Shown here: piece after piece, positions 1-8,402 of the stretch
How positions within the stretch are numbered: position 1 is the stretch's first letter
How the letters are laid out: every line of letters starts with the position of its first letter
Notes under the pieces: generated by a model
Databases searched by the model: none
Seen by the model: only the letters and a program-made list of their open reading frames with translations
Told to the model about the DNA's origin: nothing
Translations under genes and position numbers: made by a program
Assembly (NCBI GenBank): GCA_021770095.1
Contig: JAETRQ010000001.1
Coordinates: 124,001 to 188,000, forward strand
Origin: Eubacteriaceae bacterium
GTDB lineage: Bacteria > Bacillota > Clostridia > Oscillospirales > Acutalibacteraceae
Direction of reading: 5' to 3'
Length of the DNA: 64,000 bases

Positions 1-462
1 ATCCTTAAAACTGACATCATGATTTTCAACCGCTTTGGTTAAAAAAGAAAGAACAAACTGTTCTGCACACTTCATACCGCCGTCAAGATATATAGCAGCA
101 ATCAATGCCTCAAATGCATTTTCAAGAATGGATGGTCTGTCTGCGCCGCCTGTATTTGTTTCGCCCTTGCCTAAAAATAAATAATCGCCAAGATGAATCT
201 CACGTGCAAATTTTGATAAACTGTCTGTACAAACGAGTGAGGAGCGAAGTTTTGATAACTGTCCCTCAGGCATATCGGGATATTTGTGAAATAAAAAATC
301 AGCAGATATTATGGATAAAACCGCATCACCGAGAAATTCCAATCTTTCATTGCAATTCAGATTTTTATGACGCTCATTCGCAAATGAAGAATGCGTAAGC
401 GCCTCCATCAAATAATCTTTATTATTAAATTTATAACCTATTTTCATTTCAAGGTCTTTCAT
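1..462 (-). CDS. rnc: Ribonuclease III (partial, N-terminal 154 codons)
   Basis: Double-strand-specific endoribonuclease that matures rRNA precursors and some mRNAs. The gene leaves the window at its left edge, so the C-terminal dsRNA-binding domain is not seen. The RNase III signature ERLEFLGDAVL lies at residues 39-49 and the second acidic cluster ENAFEALIAAIYLDGG near residue 118, so the metal-binding catalytic residues are intact. I chose the ATG at 460-462 because AAGGA sits 8 nt upstream; the in-frame ATG at 469-471 leaves no room for a ribosome site. It follows plsX by 38 nt, and no acyl carrier protein gene lies between them, unlike the common plsX-fabD-fabG-acpP-rnc order. Confidence 0.95.
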   Translation of the reverse strand, partial: MKDLEMKIGYKFNNKDYLMEALTHSSFANERHKNLNCNERLEFLGDAVLSIISADFLFHKYPDMPEGQLSKLRSSLVCTDSLSKFAREIHLGDYLFLGKGETNTGGADRPSILENAFEALIAAIYLDGGMKCAEQFVLSFLTKAVENHDVSFKD

Positions 463-500
463 ATTTACCATCCTTAAATCCAGCAATACGTTAAAAATCT

Positions 501-1496
501 TTAACAATTATCACTGATTAAAGCCTTTTCAATTTCTTCTATCAAATTCGTTTCCAAGAACCATACAGCCTGCTTGATTGCGTTTTTAAAAGTTCTGGCA
601 TCGGCAGAACCGTGTGCTTTGATTACAGGTTTTCTGACACCCAGCAAAACCGCACCGCCGTATTCTTTATAATCAAATTGTTTTTTCAAATCATCAATAC
701 CGCTTTTTACACCGAGGTATGAAATTTTTGAAACTATATTTTTCATAAAGGCATCTTTGACATTGTTCATAAGAACTTTAGCAACACCTTCATATGTCTT
801 TAAAATCAGATTACCTGTAAATCCGTCTGCAACAATAACATCAGCATCGCCGAACGGTATCTGTCTGCCTTCAATATTGCCGACAAAATTATATGCTGCG
901 TTCTTCATAAGTTCATATGCCTCTTTAACCGTCGGCGTACCTTTTGTTTCTTCTGTGCCGTTATTGGCAAGTGCAACACGCGGGTTATCATATTTAAGAA
1001 TGTGTTTCATATAAAGACTTCCCATCATACCAAACTGATAAAGAAAATCCGCACGGCATTCCGCATTAGCACCACAGTCCATAAGAAGTATCGGTTTTTT
1101 TGCACTTGGCATAACAGAGGCAATTGCAGGGCGCTTAATACCTTTTATACGCTTAGTAATGAGCGTTGCACCAACAGTGATTGCACCTGTATTACCGGCA
1201 CTTACAAACGCATCTCCTTTTCCGTCGTTCAGGAGTTTAAAACCTACTGACATAGATGAATCGGGCTTGGCTTTAAGAACACTTTTCGCATCATCATGCA
1301 TAGTAATCACTTCTGTTGTATTAACGATTTCCGTATTCTTCAATACTATATTATTGTCCTTGGCGCAAGTATGAATTTGTTCTTCATTACCGACAAGCAA
1401 TGTCTCAATCCCATACTCATCCACAGCAAGCATTGATCCTTTGATAATTTCAAGAGGCGCATTGTCCCCGCCTTGTGCATCAATTATAATTTTCAT
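501..1496 (-). CDS. plsX: Phosphate acyltransferase PlsX
   Basis: Converts acyl-ACP to acyl-phosphate, the acyl donor for PlsY in the first step of membrane phospholipid synthesis; a peripheral cytoplasmic enzyme. The 331-residue length is normal. The N-terminus MKIIIDAQGGDNAP and the region DCGANAECRADFLYQF are typical of the family, as is the glycine-rich C-terminal half (VADGFTGNLILKT, YGGAVLLGV). The gene starts only 3 nt after the trmFO stop and is followed 38 nt later by rnc, so it is almost certainly co-transcribed with both. The usual neighbours fabD, fabG and acpP are absent. Confidence 0.95.
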   Translation of the reverse strand: MKIIIDAQGGDNAPLEIIKGSMLAVDEYGIETLLVGNEEQIHTCAKDNNIVLKNTEIVNTTEVITMHDDAKSVLKAKPDSSMSVGFKLLNDGKGDAFVSAGNTGAITVGATLITKRIKGIKRPAIASVMPSAKKPILLMDCGANAECRADFLYQFGMMGSLYMKHILKYDNPRVALANNGTEETKGTPTVKEAYELMKNAAYNFVGNIEGRQIPFGDADVIVADGFTGNLILKTYEGVAKVLMNNVKDAFMKNIVSKISYLGVKSGIDDLKKQFDYKEYGGAVLLGVRKPVIKAHGSADARTFKNAIKQAVWFLETNLIEEIEKALISDNC

Positions 1497-1499
1497 TTT

Positions 1500-2807
1500 T
1501 CATCCCAAATACCGTTCAACAGATGTTTTCAGTGAACTGATTGCTCTGTCAGAAAGGGCTTTGTACCTTTCATTTTTATCTCTAATTTTTGGTTCAATAG
1601 GTGGCAGTACGCCAAAATTTGCACCCATTGGCTGGAAATTTTTAACACTTTCATCGCTTATATAATCGCATAATGCACCGAGCATTGTTATGTTTTCTGG
1701 AACAAACGGCTCCTTACCCTGGGCAAATCTTACCGCATTTATACCTGCGATAATACCGCTGCCTGCAGATTCCATATAACCTTCCACACCTGTAATCTGC
1801 CCTGCAAAGAAAACATTGGGATATTTTCTTAAACTGTAATCACTGTTAAGCATCTGCGGTGCATTCAAAAATGAATTCCTATGCATAACACCATAACGGA
1901 CAAACTGTGCATTCTCCAGTCCCGGAATCATTGAAAAAACTCTTTTTTGTTCACCGAACTTAAGATTCGTCTGAAAACCAACAAGATTGAACATGGTTCC
2001 CTTATCATTTTCTCTTCTTAACTGAACACATGCCCATGGCCTGTGGTTCGTGTTCGGGTCAATAAGACCGACAGGCTTCATCGGACCAAACCTTGCGGCA
2101 TCAAGTCCTCTTTTTGCCAATTTTTCAATAGGCATACAGCCCTCATAAACATCAAAATCATGAACAATTGCACTTTCGGCATGAATCAGTTCACAGATAA
2201 AATCTTCATATTCCTGTTTATTAAACGGGCAATTGATATAATCACTCTCTCCGCCGCGGTTGTATCTTGACGCACCGAATGCTTTTGTCATGTCAACGCT
2301 GTCGGCTGTGACAATCGGTGCTGCTGCATCGTAAAAAGAGAGATAATCACCAACCACATCCTGAATACTCTGTGCAAGTTTATCATCTGTCAACGGACCG
2401 CTGGCAATAATTGTGACAGTATCTTTATCTTCAAAATCAATAGTATCAACAACCTGATTAATCACCCTGATGTTTGGATGAGATTTAATTTTATCCGTTA
2501 TCAGTTGAGAAAATATATTTCTGTCAACTGCCAATGCACCGCCTGCAGGGACTGAACACGACCTTGCAACAGGGACTGTCAGCGAACCGAGGATTGCCAT
2601 CTCTTCCTTAAGCAATCCTGCCGCACTCTCCAGCCGTGATGCCTTAAGCGAATTTGAACATACAAGTTCTGCAAACAAATCCGATTTGTGTGCAGGAGAT
2701 CGTTTGATTCCCTTCATTTCATAAAGTTCAACTTCATACCCTGCCTGTGCAATCTGCCATGCTGATTCAACACCTGCAAGACCTGCACCTATTACTTTAA
2801 ATTTCAT
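1500..2807 (-). CDS. trmFO: Methylenetetrahydrofolate-tRNA-(uracil-54-C5) methyltransferase TrmFO
   Basis: FAD- and folate-dependent enzyme that makes ribothymidine at position 54 of the tRNA T-loop, the route used by many Firmicutes in place of SAM-dependent TrmA. The protein has 435 residues, the normal size. An FAD-binding GAGLAGVESA motif stands at residues 7-16, and the family segment SDLFAELVCSNS follows near residue 42 with a conserved cysteine. The C-terminal flavin-contact segment GQITGVEGYMESAGSG is present. The order dprA-topA-trmFO is the standard Firmicutes arrangement, which supports the call. It is separated from topA by 16 nt. Confidence 0.95.
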   Translation of the reverse strand: MKFKVIGAGLAGVESAWQIAQAGYEVELYEMKGIKRSPAHKSDLFAELVCSNSLKASRLESAAGLLKEEMAILGSLTVPVARSCSVPAGGALAVDRNIFSQLITDKIKSHPNIRVINQVVDTIDFEDKDTVTIIASGPLTDDKLAQSIQDVVGDYLSFYDAAAPIVTADSVDMTKAFGASRYNRGGESDYINCPFNKQEYEDFICELIHAESAIVHDFDVYEGCMPIEKLAKRGLDAARFGPMKPVGLIDPNTNHRPWACVQLRRENDKGTMFNLVGFQTNLKFGEQKRVFSMIPGLENAQFVRYGVMHRNSFLNAPQMLNSDYSLRKYPNVFFAGQITGVEGYMESAGSGIIAGINAVRFAQGKEPFVPENITMLGALCDYISDESVKNFQPMGANFGVLPPIEPKIRDKNERYKALSDRAISSLKTSVERYLG

Positions 2808-2823
2808 AAACTTCTTTCTTTAT

Positions 2824-4926
2824 TTATTCATCGTCAGATTTCTTTTTTCTCGGAATTGGCTTTGTGAAACCGCATCCTTCTGTATCCGGACAATAAAGGA
2901 TATTGCCTCTGCGTTTGAACAATGATTTACCGCACTTAGGGCAAACTTCGTCAGACGGAGCATCCCATGTCATAAAATTACAGTTCGGATAATTGGAGCA
3001 ACCGAAAAATGTGCTGCCTTTTTTCGTTTTCTTTTCAATAACATCTCCGCCGCATTCAGGACATTTTGCACTGGTTTTGAACACAAGCGGTTTTGTATTT
3101 TTACACTCTGGATAACCGGGGCATGCAAGGAACTTTCCGAATCTGCCGACTTTGATAATCATATTGCGTCCGCACTTTTCACAGACAATATCAGTCTCTT
3201 CTTCTTTCAGTTTTATTTTAACACCCTGCATATCAGCCTTTGCTTTTTCAAGCGGTTCTTCAAACTCATCATAATAGAGTTTAATCATACTCTTATAATC
3301 CTTTTCACCGCTGTCAATTTTATCAAGGTCAGTTTCCATCTTGGAAGTATACTTAACATTTACAATATTCGGAATTCTTTCCTCCAGCAATTTTGTAACT
3401 GCCTCACCAAGTTCAGTCGGTACAAACTGCTTACCTTCACGCTTAACATATTCACGATTAAGGATTGTTGAAGTAATTGTAACATATGTTGAAGGTCTGC
3501 CGACACCGTTTTCTTCAAGTGCTTTTGTGAGTGATGCCTCTGTATATCTTGCAGGGGGCTGCGTAAAATGCTGATTGCCGAGTATACTTTTGAGTTTAAG
3601 TACATCTCCGGTCTTCATTGCAGGCAACGGTGCGGATGAATCTGATTTTTCATCATCACTCTTTTCTTCATAAAGAGCAGTGAAACCATCAAACTTAACC
3701 GTATATCCCGTTGCAGTAAACACATAATCACCTGCAGTAATTTCAATCTTCATTGTCTCCTGCTGACAAGCTTCCATAAGAGAAGCAATAAAACGCTCCC
3801 ATATGAGTTTATAAATTTTATACTGATCAGAAGTAAGATAATTCTTTATTGAATCAGGCGTTACATTCGGCATTGAAGGTCTGATTGCTTCGTGACCGTC
3901 CTGAATATTACTTTTTGATTTATAATATCTTGGCTTTTTGGGAAGATATTTTTCACCGTAAGTATTTGTTATATATTCATTACCTGCGGCTCTTGCCTCT
4001 TCCGAAATACGAAGAGAGTCTGTTCTCATATAAGTGATAAGACCGACTGTACCGAGTTCACCTGCATCAAGACCTTCATAAAGTTCCTGTGCGGCTTTCA
4101 TTGTACGTCTCGCCTGGAATGAAAGACGGCGGGATGCCTCCTGCTGGAGGGTGGATGTTGTGAACGGAGGAGTAGGATTTTTCTTCCTGCTGCCTTTCTT
4201 CACACCTGTTACAACATATTCTGCACCATCAAGATCTGAAAGAATTTTATCACTTTGTTCTTTATTTTCAATCTTGATTTTTTCACCATTCTTGCTGTGG
4301 ATTGCAGCAGAGAATACTTTTCGTTCAGGCGGATTGGTGAACTTGGCATCAATTGACCAATATTCTTCAGGATTAAAAGCTCTTATTTCATTCTCTCTGT
4401 CAACTACCAGTCTGAGTGCAACAGACTGAACACGACCTGCTGAAAGTCCTCTTCTGATTTTTTGAGAAATAAACGGTGAGAGTTTATAACCGATAAGTCT
4501 GTCAAGAATTCGTCTTGCCTGCTGCGCATTAACAAAATCAATATCAATTTCTCTCGGCTGAGCCATACCGTTTTTAACACCGTTTTTTGTGATTTCATTG
4601 AAAGTGACTCTGTTTTTTTCTTTCAAATCAAGACCGAGCAGATAAGCAAGATGCCAAGAAATAGCCTCTCCCTCACGGTCGGGGTCAGTTGCAAGATAAA
4701 CATAATCTGCTTCATCAGCCTTTTTCTTCAAATCTTTAACAAAATTTTCTTTACCCTTGATAACTGCATACTTTGGTTCAAAGTTATTTGCAATATCAAC
4801 GCTGAGCCTTGCTGCGGGCAAATCTCTGACATGACCCATTGAAGCAACAACTTCATATCCTTTGCCAAGATAACCTTTAATATTTTTTGCCTTAGCAGGC
4901 GACTCAACAATAACTAATTTTGACAT
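2824..4926 (-). CDS. topA: DNA topoisomerase I (type IA)
   Basis: Relaxes negative supercoils by a single-strand passage mechanism. The TOPRIM domain opens the protein (VESPAKAKNIKGYLG at 7-21, DPDREGE at 81-87) and the catalytic tyrosine lies in GLITYMRTDS near residue 296. Three C-terminal C4 zinc fingers follow (starting CEKCGRNM, CPECGGDV and CPKCGKSL), as in other bacterial topoisomerase I enzymes. I placed the start at the ATG at 4924-4926, giving 700 residues, because AAAGGA sits 8 nt before it and the TOPRIM fold begins immediately. An upstream extension of 18 codons is open but lacks a ribosome site and family similarity. Confidence 0.96.
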   Translation of the reverse strand: MSKLVIVESPAKAKNIKGYLGKGYEVVASMGHVRDLPAARLSVDIANNFEPKYAVIKGKENFVKDLKKKADEADYVYLATDPDREGEAISWHLAYLLGLDLKEKNRVTFNEITKNGVKNGMAQPREIDIDFVNAQQARRILDRLIGYKLSPFISQKIRRGLSAGRVQSVALRLVVDRENEIRAFNPEEYWSIDAKFTNPPERKVFSAAIHSKNGEKIKIENKEQSDKILSDLDGAEYVVTGVKKGSRKKNPTPPFTTSTLQQEASRRLSFQARRTMKAAQELYEGLDAGELGTVGLITYMRTDSLRISEEARAAGNEYITNTYGEKYLPKKPRYYKSKSNIQDGHEAIRPSMPNVTPDSIKNYLTSDQYKIYKLIWERFIASLMEACQQETMKIEITAGDYVFTATGYTVKFDGFTALYEEKSDDEKSDSSAPLPAMKTGDVLKLKSILGNQHFTQPPARYTEASLTKALEENGVGRPSTYVTITSTILNREYVKREGKQFVPTELGEAVTKLLEERIPNIVNVKYTSKMETDLDKIDSGEKDYKSMIKLYYDEFEEPLEKAKADMQGVKIKLKEEETDIVCEKCGRNMIIKVGRFGKFLACPGYPECKNTKPLVFKTSAKCPECGGDVIEKKTKKGSTFFGCSNYPNCNFMTWDAPSDEVCPKCGKSLFKRRGNILYCPDTEGCGFTKPIPRKKKSDDE

Positions 4927-4939
4927 ATATTTATTCCTT

Positions 4940-6145
4940 TCAGGATAATTTGTATCTTTTGCCCGAAGCACTTTGTGCAAGTCCTAAAATTTCAAGCTGC
5001 GTAAGACCTGATATTACTTTAGCACCTGTAAGCCCTGTTTTTTGAATAATAACATCAATATGCACAAAACTATCTTCAAGACATTCATATATAATTTTAT
5101 TATCACCTATAAGATTATTTACTTCATTTTCTGTCTTAATTCTTTTTATTCGTCCGCTTTCCAAATTTTCAAACGAAAATTTATCAATTTGGTGACTTAT
5201 ATTAGCGCTTTTATCACTTGTGTCATACATAAGTTCTTCAACACTTCTGACTTTTGAGATGTTGATTGAATCAAACCGCTCTGCATAAAGTGAAAGGATT
5301 TGTTCAGGTTTTGTTGCCACCATGGCACCATCTTCAATCAGTTTATTCGTTCCTGAAAAATCAGTTGAAAGAAGGGATGCAGGAATTGCAAAAACATCTC
5401 TGCCTTGTTCAACGGCATATCGTGCAGTGATAAGACTGCCGCTTCTGACCCCTGCTTCAACAACAACAGTTGCAAGAGAAAGACCGCTTATAATTCTGTT
5501 TCGCATTGGAAATGTTCTTTTGCCGGCAGGGACAAACGGTGGATATTCCGTAACAAGTGCACCGTTGCATCTGATTGTGTCCCGGAGTGATTTGTTTGCC
5601 GCAAGATAACTTGTTCCAAATCCGCATCCAAGTACGGCAATTGTTTTTCCGCCTGCCATCAATGCACCCTTATGTGCGGCAGAATCAACACCTAATGCGC
5701 CGCCGCTGACTACAACCGCACCGCATTCTGTCACACCTCGGCTCAGAATATTCGTTACCTTAATTGAATATTCACTTGCCTTTCTTGTTCCTACCATAGC
5801 AATCGTTACAAGATTATCTATATCCGGCAAAACACCGTCAACAAATAACACAGCCGGCGGGTCCGGAATTTCTTTTAACCGCTGCGGGTAAGATATATCA
5901 TCATAATCAATAATCTGCCAATTGTTTTTACTGCAAATATCAATTATACTATCGGATTCTGAAATATCAGTATGTTCAAGTTTTTCAATTTTTCTTGGTG
6001 TGAGAGCAGTACTCATCCGCCAATCAAATGGTGTTGCATTAAAAAATGTTTGAACACTGCCAAATTCGGCTAATATTGTTTTTATATCAAAACCTTCACC
6101 AAGAGCTTTTTGAAACCAAAGCCAATAACGTACATTTTTACTCAT
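4940..6145 (-). CDS. dprA: DNA-processing protein DprA/Smf
   Basis: Binds incoming single-stranded DNA and loads RecA during natural transformation; it is kept in many bacteria not known to be competent. The Rossmann-like core is visible in VGTRKAS, SGGALGVDSAAH, AVLGCGF and the stretch FPMRNRIISGLS followed by VEAGVRSGSLITA. A winged-helix-like C-terminal segment (residues about 330-401) carries the DprA C-terminal domain. The start ATG at 6143-6145 overlaps the stop of the upstream methyltransferase gene as ATGA, and GGGAG lies 8 nt upstream. Translation of the two is therefore probably coupled. The encoded protein has 401 residues. Confidence 0.95.
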   Translation of the reverse strand: MSKNVRYWLWFQKALGEGFDIKTILAEFGSVQTFFNATPFDWRMSTALTPRKIEKLEHTDISESDSIIDICSKNNWQIIDYDDISYPQRLKEIPDPPAVLFVDGVLPDIDNLVTIAMVGTRKASEYSIKVTNILSRGVTECGAVVVSGGALGVDSAAHKGALMAGGKTIAVLGCGFGTSYLAANKSLRDTIRCNGALVTEYPPFVPAGKRTFPMRNRIISGLSLATVVVEAGVRSGSLITARYAVEQGRDVFAIPASLLSTDFSGTNKLIEDGAMVATKPEQILSLYAERFDSINISKVRSVEELMYDTSDKSANISHQIDKFSFENLESGRIKRIKTENEVNNLIGDNKIIYECLEDSFVHIDVIIQKTGLTGAKVISGLTQLEILGLAQSASGKRYKLS

Positions 6146-6918
6146 CGCAGCATCTCCCACATCGTTATTGCTGCTGCAACAGAAGCATTCAGGCTCTCTG
6201 CCTTACCGAGCATTTTTATTGTAACCAAATCGTCACAGCAATTTTTTACCTCAGCACTTATTCCATTTGCTTCATTACCAATAACACAAACTGCACCGTT
6301 TGAGAAATCAATCTGCGTGATATTCTTTGCTGAACTGTCAGGACTGGTAGCATAAACACGCATACCCATTGATCTTAACGCATTGATAGTATCCGCAAGA
6401 TTATCACTGTGCATAATATTCATCCTCAGCACCGAACCCATTGAAGAACGCAGAACTTTTGGATTATACACATCACATCCGCCGAATGTAATCATTCCAT
6501 CAATACCAAGTGCTTCGGCAGTTCTGATTATTGTACCGAAATTTCCGGGGTCCTGGACATGATCAAGTGCAATATAATGAGAATGAATATTCAGAGCAAA
6601 ATGATTCGCCTGCATTGCACACACAGCAAATATGCCTTGTGAATTCTGTGTTTCTGATAATTTATCTGAAATTTCTTCAGAAATAATATAAGACTTTTTT
6701 GCACGCTCAATCATTGCCTGACAAGATTTAGGATATTTTTGCATAACAGTATCCGTAACAAGAAAGACCTTTACATTTATAACAGAATTAAGGACATCAA
6801 AAACAAGTCTTGCTCCTTCAATAACAAATGCATTGCGTAGTTTACGCTCTTTTGAAGAGGAAAGAAGTTTTTTAATGTCCTTTATTAAATCATTATTTTT
6901 ACCTGTGATTTTTTCCAT
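6142..6918 (-). CDS. TrmH/SpoU family RNA 2'-O-methyltransferase (RlmB-like)
   Basis: SAM-dependent ribose methyltransferase acting on rRNA or tRNA; the exact target cannot be read from the sequence. It has an N-terminal substrate-binding segment (FVIEGARLVFDVL) and a knotted SPOUT catalytic domain with its three motifs: NFGTIIRTAEALGIDG, VIGNEANGIS and LNASVAAAI. The start at 6916-6918 is preceded by GGAG at 6 nt, giving 258 residues; a 17-codon upstream extension lacks support. The gene heads a run continuing through dprA, topA, trmFO, plsX and rnc, with a promoter candidate about 80 nt upstream. Confidence 0.9.
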   Translation of the reverse strand: MEKITGKNNDLIKDIKKLLSSSKERKLRNAFVIEGARLVFDVLNSVINVKVFLVTDTVMQKYPKSCQAMIERAKKSYIISEEISDKLSETQNSQGIFAVCAMQANHFALNIHSHYIALDHVQDPGNFGTIIRTAEALGIDGMITFGGCDVYNPKVLRSSMGSVLRMNIMHSDNLADTINALRSMGMRVYATSPDSSAKNITQIDFSNGAVCVIGNEANGISAEVKNCCDDLVTIKMLGKAESLNASVAAAITMWEMLR

Positions 6919-6999
6919 ACACAACTCCAAAAAGCGTGCCAATAATTTACATTCGTTTAAAGAAATCACTGACTATAATTTATTTTAAATATAATATAC

Positions 7000-7028
7000 A
7001 TTATATAGCAAAAAATAGCAATACCAAA
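7000..7028 (-). promoter_or_regulatory. Promoter candidate for the rlmB-like/dprA/topA run
   Basis: On the minus strand a perfect -10 TATAAT (7000-7005) stands 17 bp from a weak -35 TTTGGT (7023-7028). It lies just downstream of the rplT terminator and about 80 nt before the methyltransferase start, so it would serve that operon. The poor -35 lowers confidence. Confidence 0.45.
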
Positions 7029-7040
7029 AAATAAAAAAAC

Positions 7041-7075
7041 ACAAAAAAGCAGCACCGAACATCAAGTCGGTGCTG
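7041..7075 (-). terminator. Intrinsic terminator after rplT
   Basis: On the minus strand a 9-bp perfect stem (CAGCACCGA paired with TCGGTGCTG; arms at 7067-7075 and 7050-7058) is followed by CTTTTTTGTG and further T-rich sequence. It lies 19 nt after the rplT stop and ends the infC operon. Confidence 0.92.
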
Positions 7076-7093
7076 TTCATTGCTGAAATTAAA

Positions 7094-7447
7094 TTAGAGA
7101 GCAGCCTTTGCGGTTTCAACAAGTGATGTGAATGCTTTTGGATCTGAAACAGCAATTTCAGAGAGCATTTTTCTGTTAAGATCAACACCTGCTTTTTTAA
7201 GACCGTTCATAAATGTTGAATAATTAGTACCATTCATTTTACAAGCAGCAGAAATACGGGTAATCCATATTCTTCTGAAATCTCTCTTTTTCTGCTTTCT
7301 GCCAATATATGCATACTGACCGCTCTTCATTACAGCCTGTTTTGCTGTTTTGAAAAGACGATGTTTTCCGCCATAATAGCCTTTTGCTGCTTTTAATACT
7401 TTCTTTCTTCTCTTACGAGTGGCCATAGCGCCTTTAATTCTTGCCAT
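7094..7447 (-). CDS. rplT: 50S ribosomal protein L20
   Basis: Large-subunit protein needed for early 50S assembly. All 117 residues match the family in length and in pattern: the basic N-terminal extension [19 protein letters not shown], then [26 protein letters not shown], and a globular C-terminal half. It is the last gene of infC-rpmI-rplT, 51 nt downstream of rpmI and followed by a terminator. In B. subtilis L20 represses this operon through its leader RNA; the long leader upstream of infC here suggests the same but does not prove it. Confidence 0.98.
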   Translation of the reverse strand: MARIKGAMATRKRRKKVLKAAKGYYGGKHRLFKTAKQAVMKSGQYAYIGRKQKKRDFRRIWITRISAACKMNGTNYSTFMNGLKKAGVDLNRKMLSEIAVSDPKAFTSLVETAKAAL

Positions 7448-7498
7448 TTTAATATACCTCCGAGTTTATGATATTTGCATCCATTTGCATTATAATTC

Positions 7499-7696
7499 TT
7501 ATTTATAAGGAACAAGTCTCTTACACTGCTTCTGATTTGTAACATCAGCAACTGCAGTCTTGCGAAGATTTCTCTTACGCTTTGTTGACTTCTTAGTAAG
7601 AATGTGTGAGGTATAAGCATGAGCACGCTTAACCTTGCCGCTTTTTGTTGTCTTGAAACGCTTTTTAGCGCCGCTGTGTGTTTTAATCTTAGGCAT
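7499..7696 (-). CDS. rpmI: 50S ribosomal protein L35
   Basis: A 65-residue highly basic large-subunit protein. It begins [15 protein letters not shown] and continues [20 protein letters not shown], both diagnostic of L35. It lies between infC and rplT, with a gap of 21 nt to infC and 51 nt to rplT. GGAGGAATAATT precedes the ATG. Expression follows the operon promoter at 8371-8399. Confidence 0.98.
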   Translation of the reverse strand: MPKIKTHSGAKKRFKTTKSGKVKRAHAYTSHILTKKSTKRKRNLRKTAVADVTNQKQCKRLVPYK

Positions 7697-7717
7697 AATT
7701 ATTCCTCCATCTTATAA

Positions 7718-8233
7718 TTACTTATTTGTTTTCGGGGACAGGAACATAAGAATTTGTCTGCCCTCAAGTTTTGGTGCTTTGTCCACATTAACATCTTCAA
7801 GTGCAGCGGCAAAACGTTTCATATTCTCTACTCCCAAATCAGAGTGAGCCATCATTCTGCCCTTGAGCCTGATAGAAACTTTAAGTTTGTGGCCTGATGC
7901 AAGAAACTTTTTCGCTTGATTAACTTTCGTGTTGAAATCACCGACATCAATTGTTACAGAAAGACGAATTTCTTTTGTTTCAATCTGCTTTTGGTTTTTA
8001 CGATTTTCTTTCTCACGCTTCGCCTGTTCATAACGGTACTTGGAATAGTCCATTATTTTGCATACCGGCGGTTTCGCCTGAGGAGCAATTTTGACTAAAT
8101 CAAGATTATTATCGTCTGCAATCTTTTGTGCTTCTTTGGCACTCATGATTCCAAGCTGTTCACCATCGGCAGAAATAACTCTCAATTCCTTGTCTCTGAT
8201 TTCGTCATTAATTTGCTGTGTTTCCTTGCTGAT
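7718..8233 (-). CDS. infC: Translation initiation factor IF-3, probably starting at AUC
   Basis: Binds the 30S subunit and enforces start-codon fidelity. The product has both IF-3 domains: an N-terminal domain (INDEIRDKELRVI, then DLVKIAPQAKPPVCKIMDYSK) and a C-terminal domain ending in RQILMFLSPK. No ATG lies near the expected N-terminus. The family start is M-S-K, and here the codon before S-K-E is ATC (8231-8233). It stands 8 nt after a strong ribosome site (AAGAGG). The in-frame GTG at 8240-8242 overlaps that site and is unlikely to be used. E. coli and B. subtilis infC use AUU, which lets IF-3 repress itself, so AUC is plausible. The length is then 171 residues. Confidence 0.93.
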   Translation of the reverse strand: MSKETQQINDEIRDKELRVISADGEQLGIMSAKEAQKIADDNNLDLVKIAPQAKPPVCKIMDYSKYRYEQAKREKENRKNQKQIETKEIRLSVTIDVGDFNTKVNQAKKFLASGHKLKVSIRLKGRMMAHSDLGVENMKRFAAALEDVNVDKAPKLEGRQILMFLSPKTNK

Positions 8234-8242
8234 AAATAACAC

Positions 8243-8370
8243 CTCTTAAATAAAAATAAATAAAGTGCGAACGCAAAATGCCCGCACTTCAATAATTAAC
8301 GAATAACTATTGCCCTTTTTGCTCAATTACTCAAGGGGAGAACGGGAGCGTTCTTCTTTGTTGTGAAGAT
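8243..8370 (-). promoter_or_regulatory. Structured leader RNA of infC-rpmI-rplT
   Basis: About 125 nt separate the promoter from the infC ribosome site. On the minus strand there is an early hairpin AGAACG-CTCC-CGTTCT (8339-8354). A second hairpin, with arms AAGTGCG and CGCACTT (8283-8289 and 8263-8269), is followed by a T-rich tract that looks like an attenuator. This layout resembles the L20-controlled leaders of other Firmicutes, where L20 binding promotes premature termination. I could not fold the full leader, so the match to that family is an inference. Confidence 0.6.
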
Positions 8371-8399
8371 ATATTAGCACAACTGCAAACAATTGTCAA
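8371..8399 (-). promoter_or_regulatory. Sigma-A-type promoter of infC operon
   Basis: On the minus strand a perfect -35 TTGACA (8394-8399) and a -10 TAATAT (8371-8376) are separated by 17 bp. The promoter abuts the end of the upstream acyltransferase gene (8403) and drives infC-rpmI-rplT. Confidence 0.85.
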
Positions 8400-8402
8400 G
8401 TA

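Noticed and set aside
105-398. 97-codon plus-strand frame
   Set aside because: It lies antisense inside rnc, whose protein is clearly conserved; no ribosome site or family pattern.
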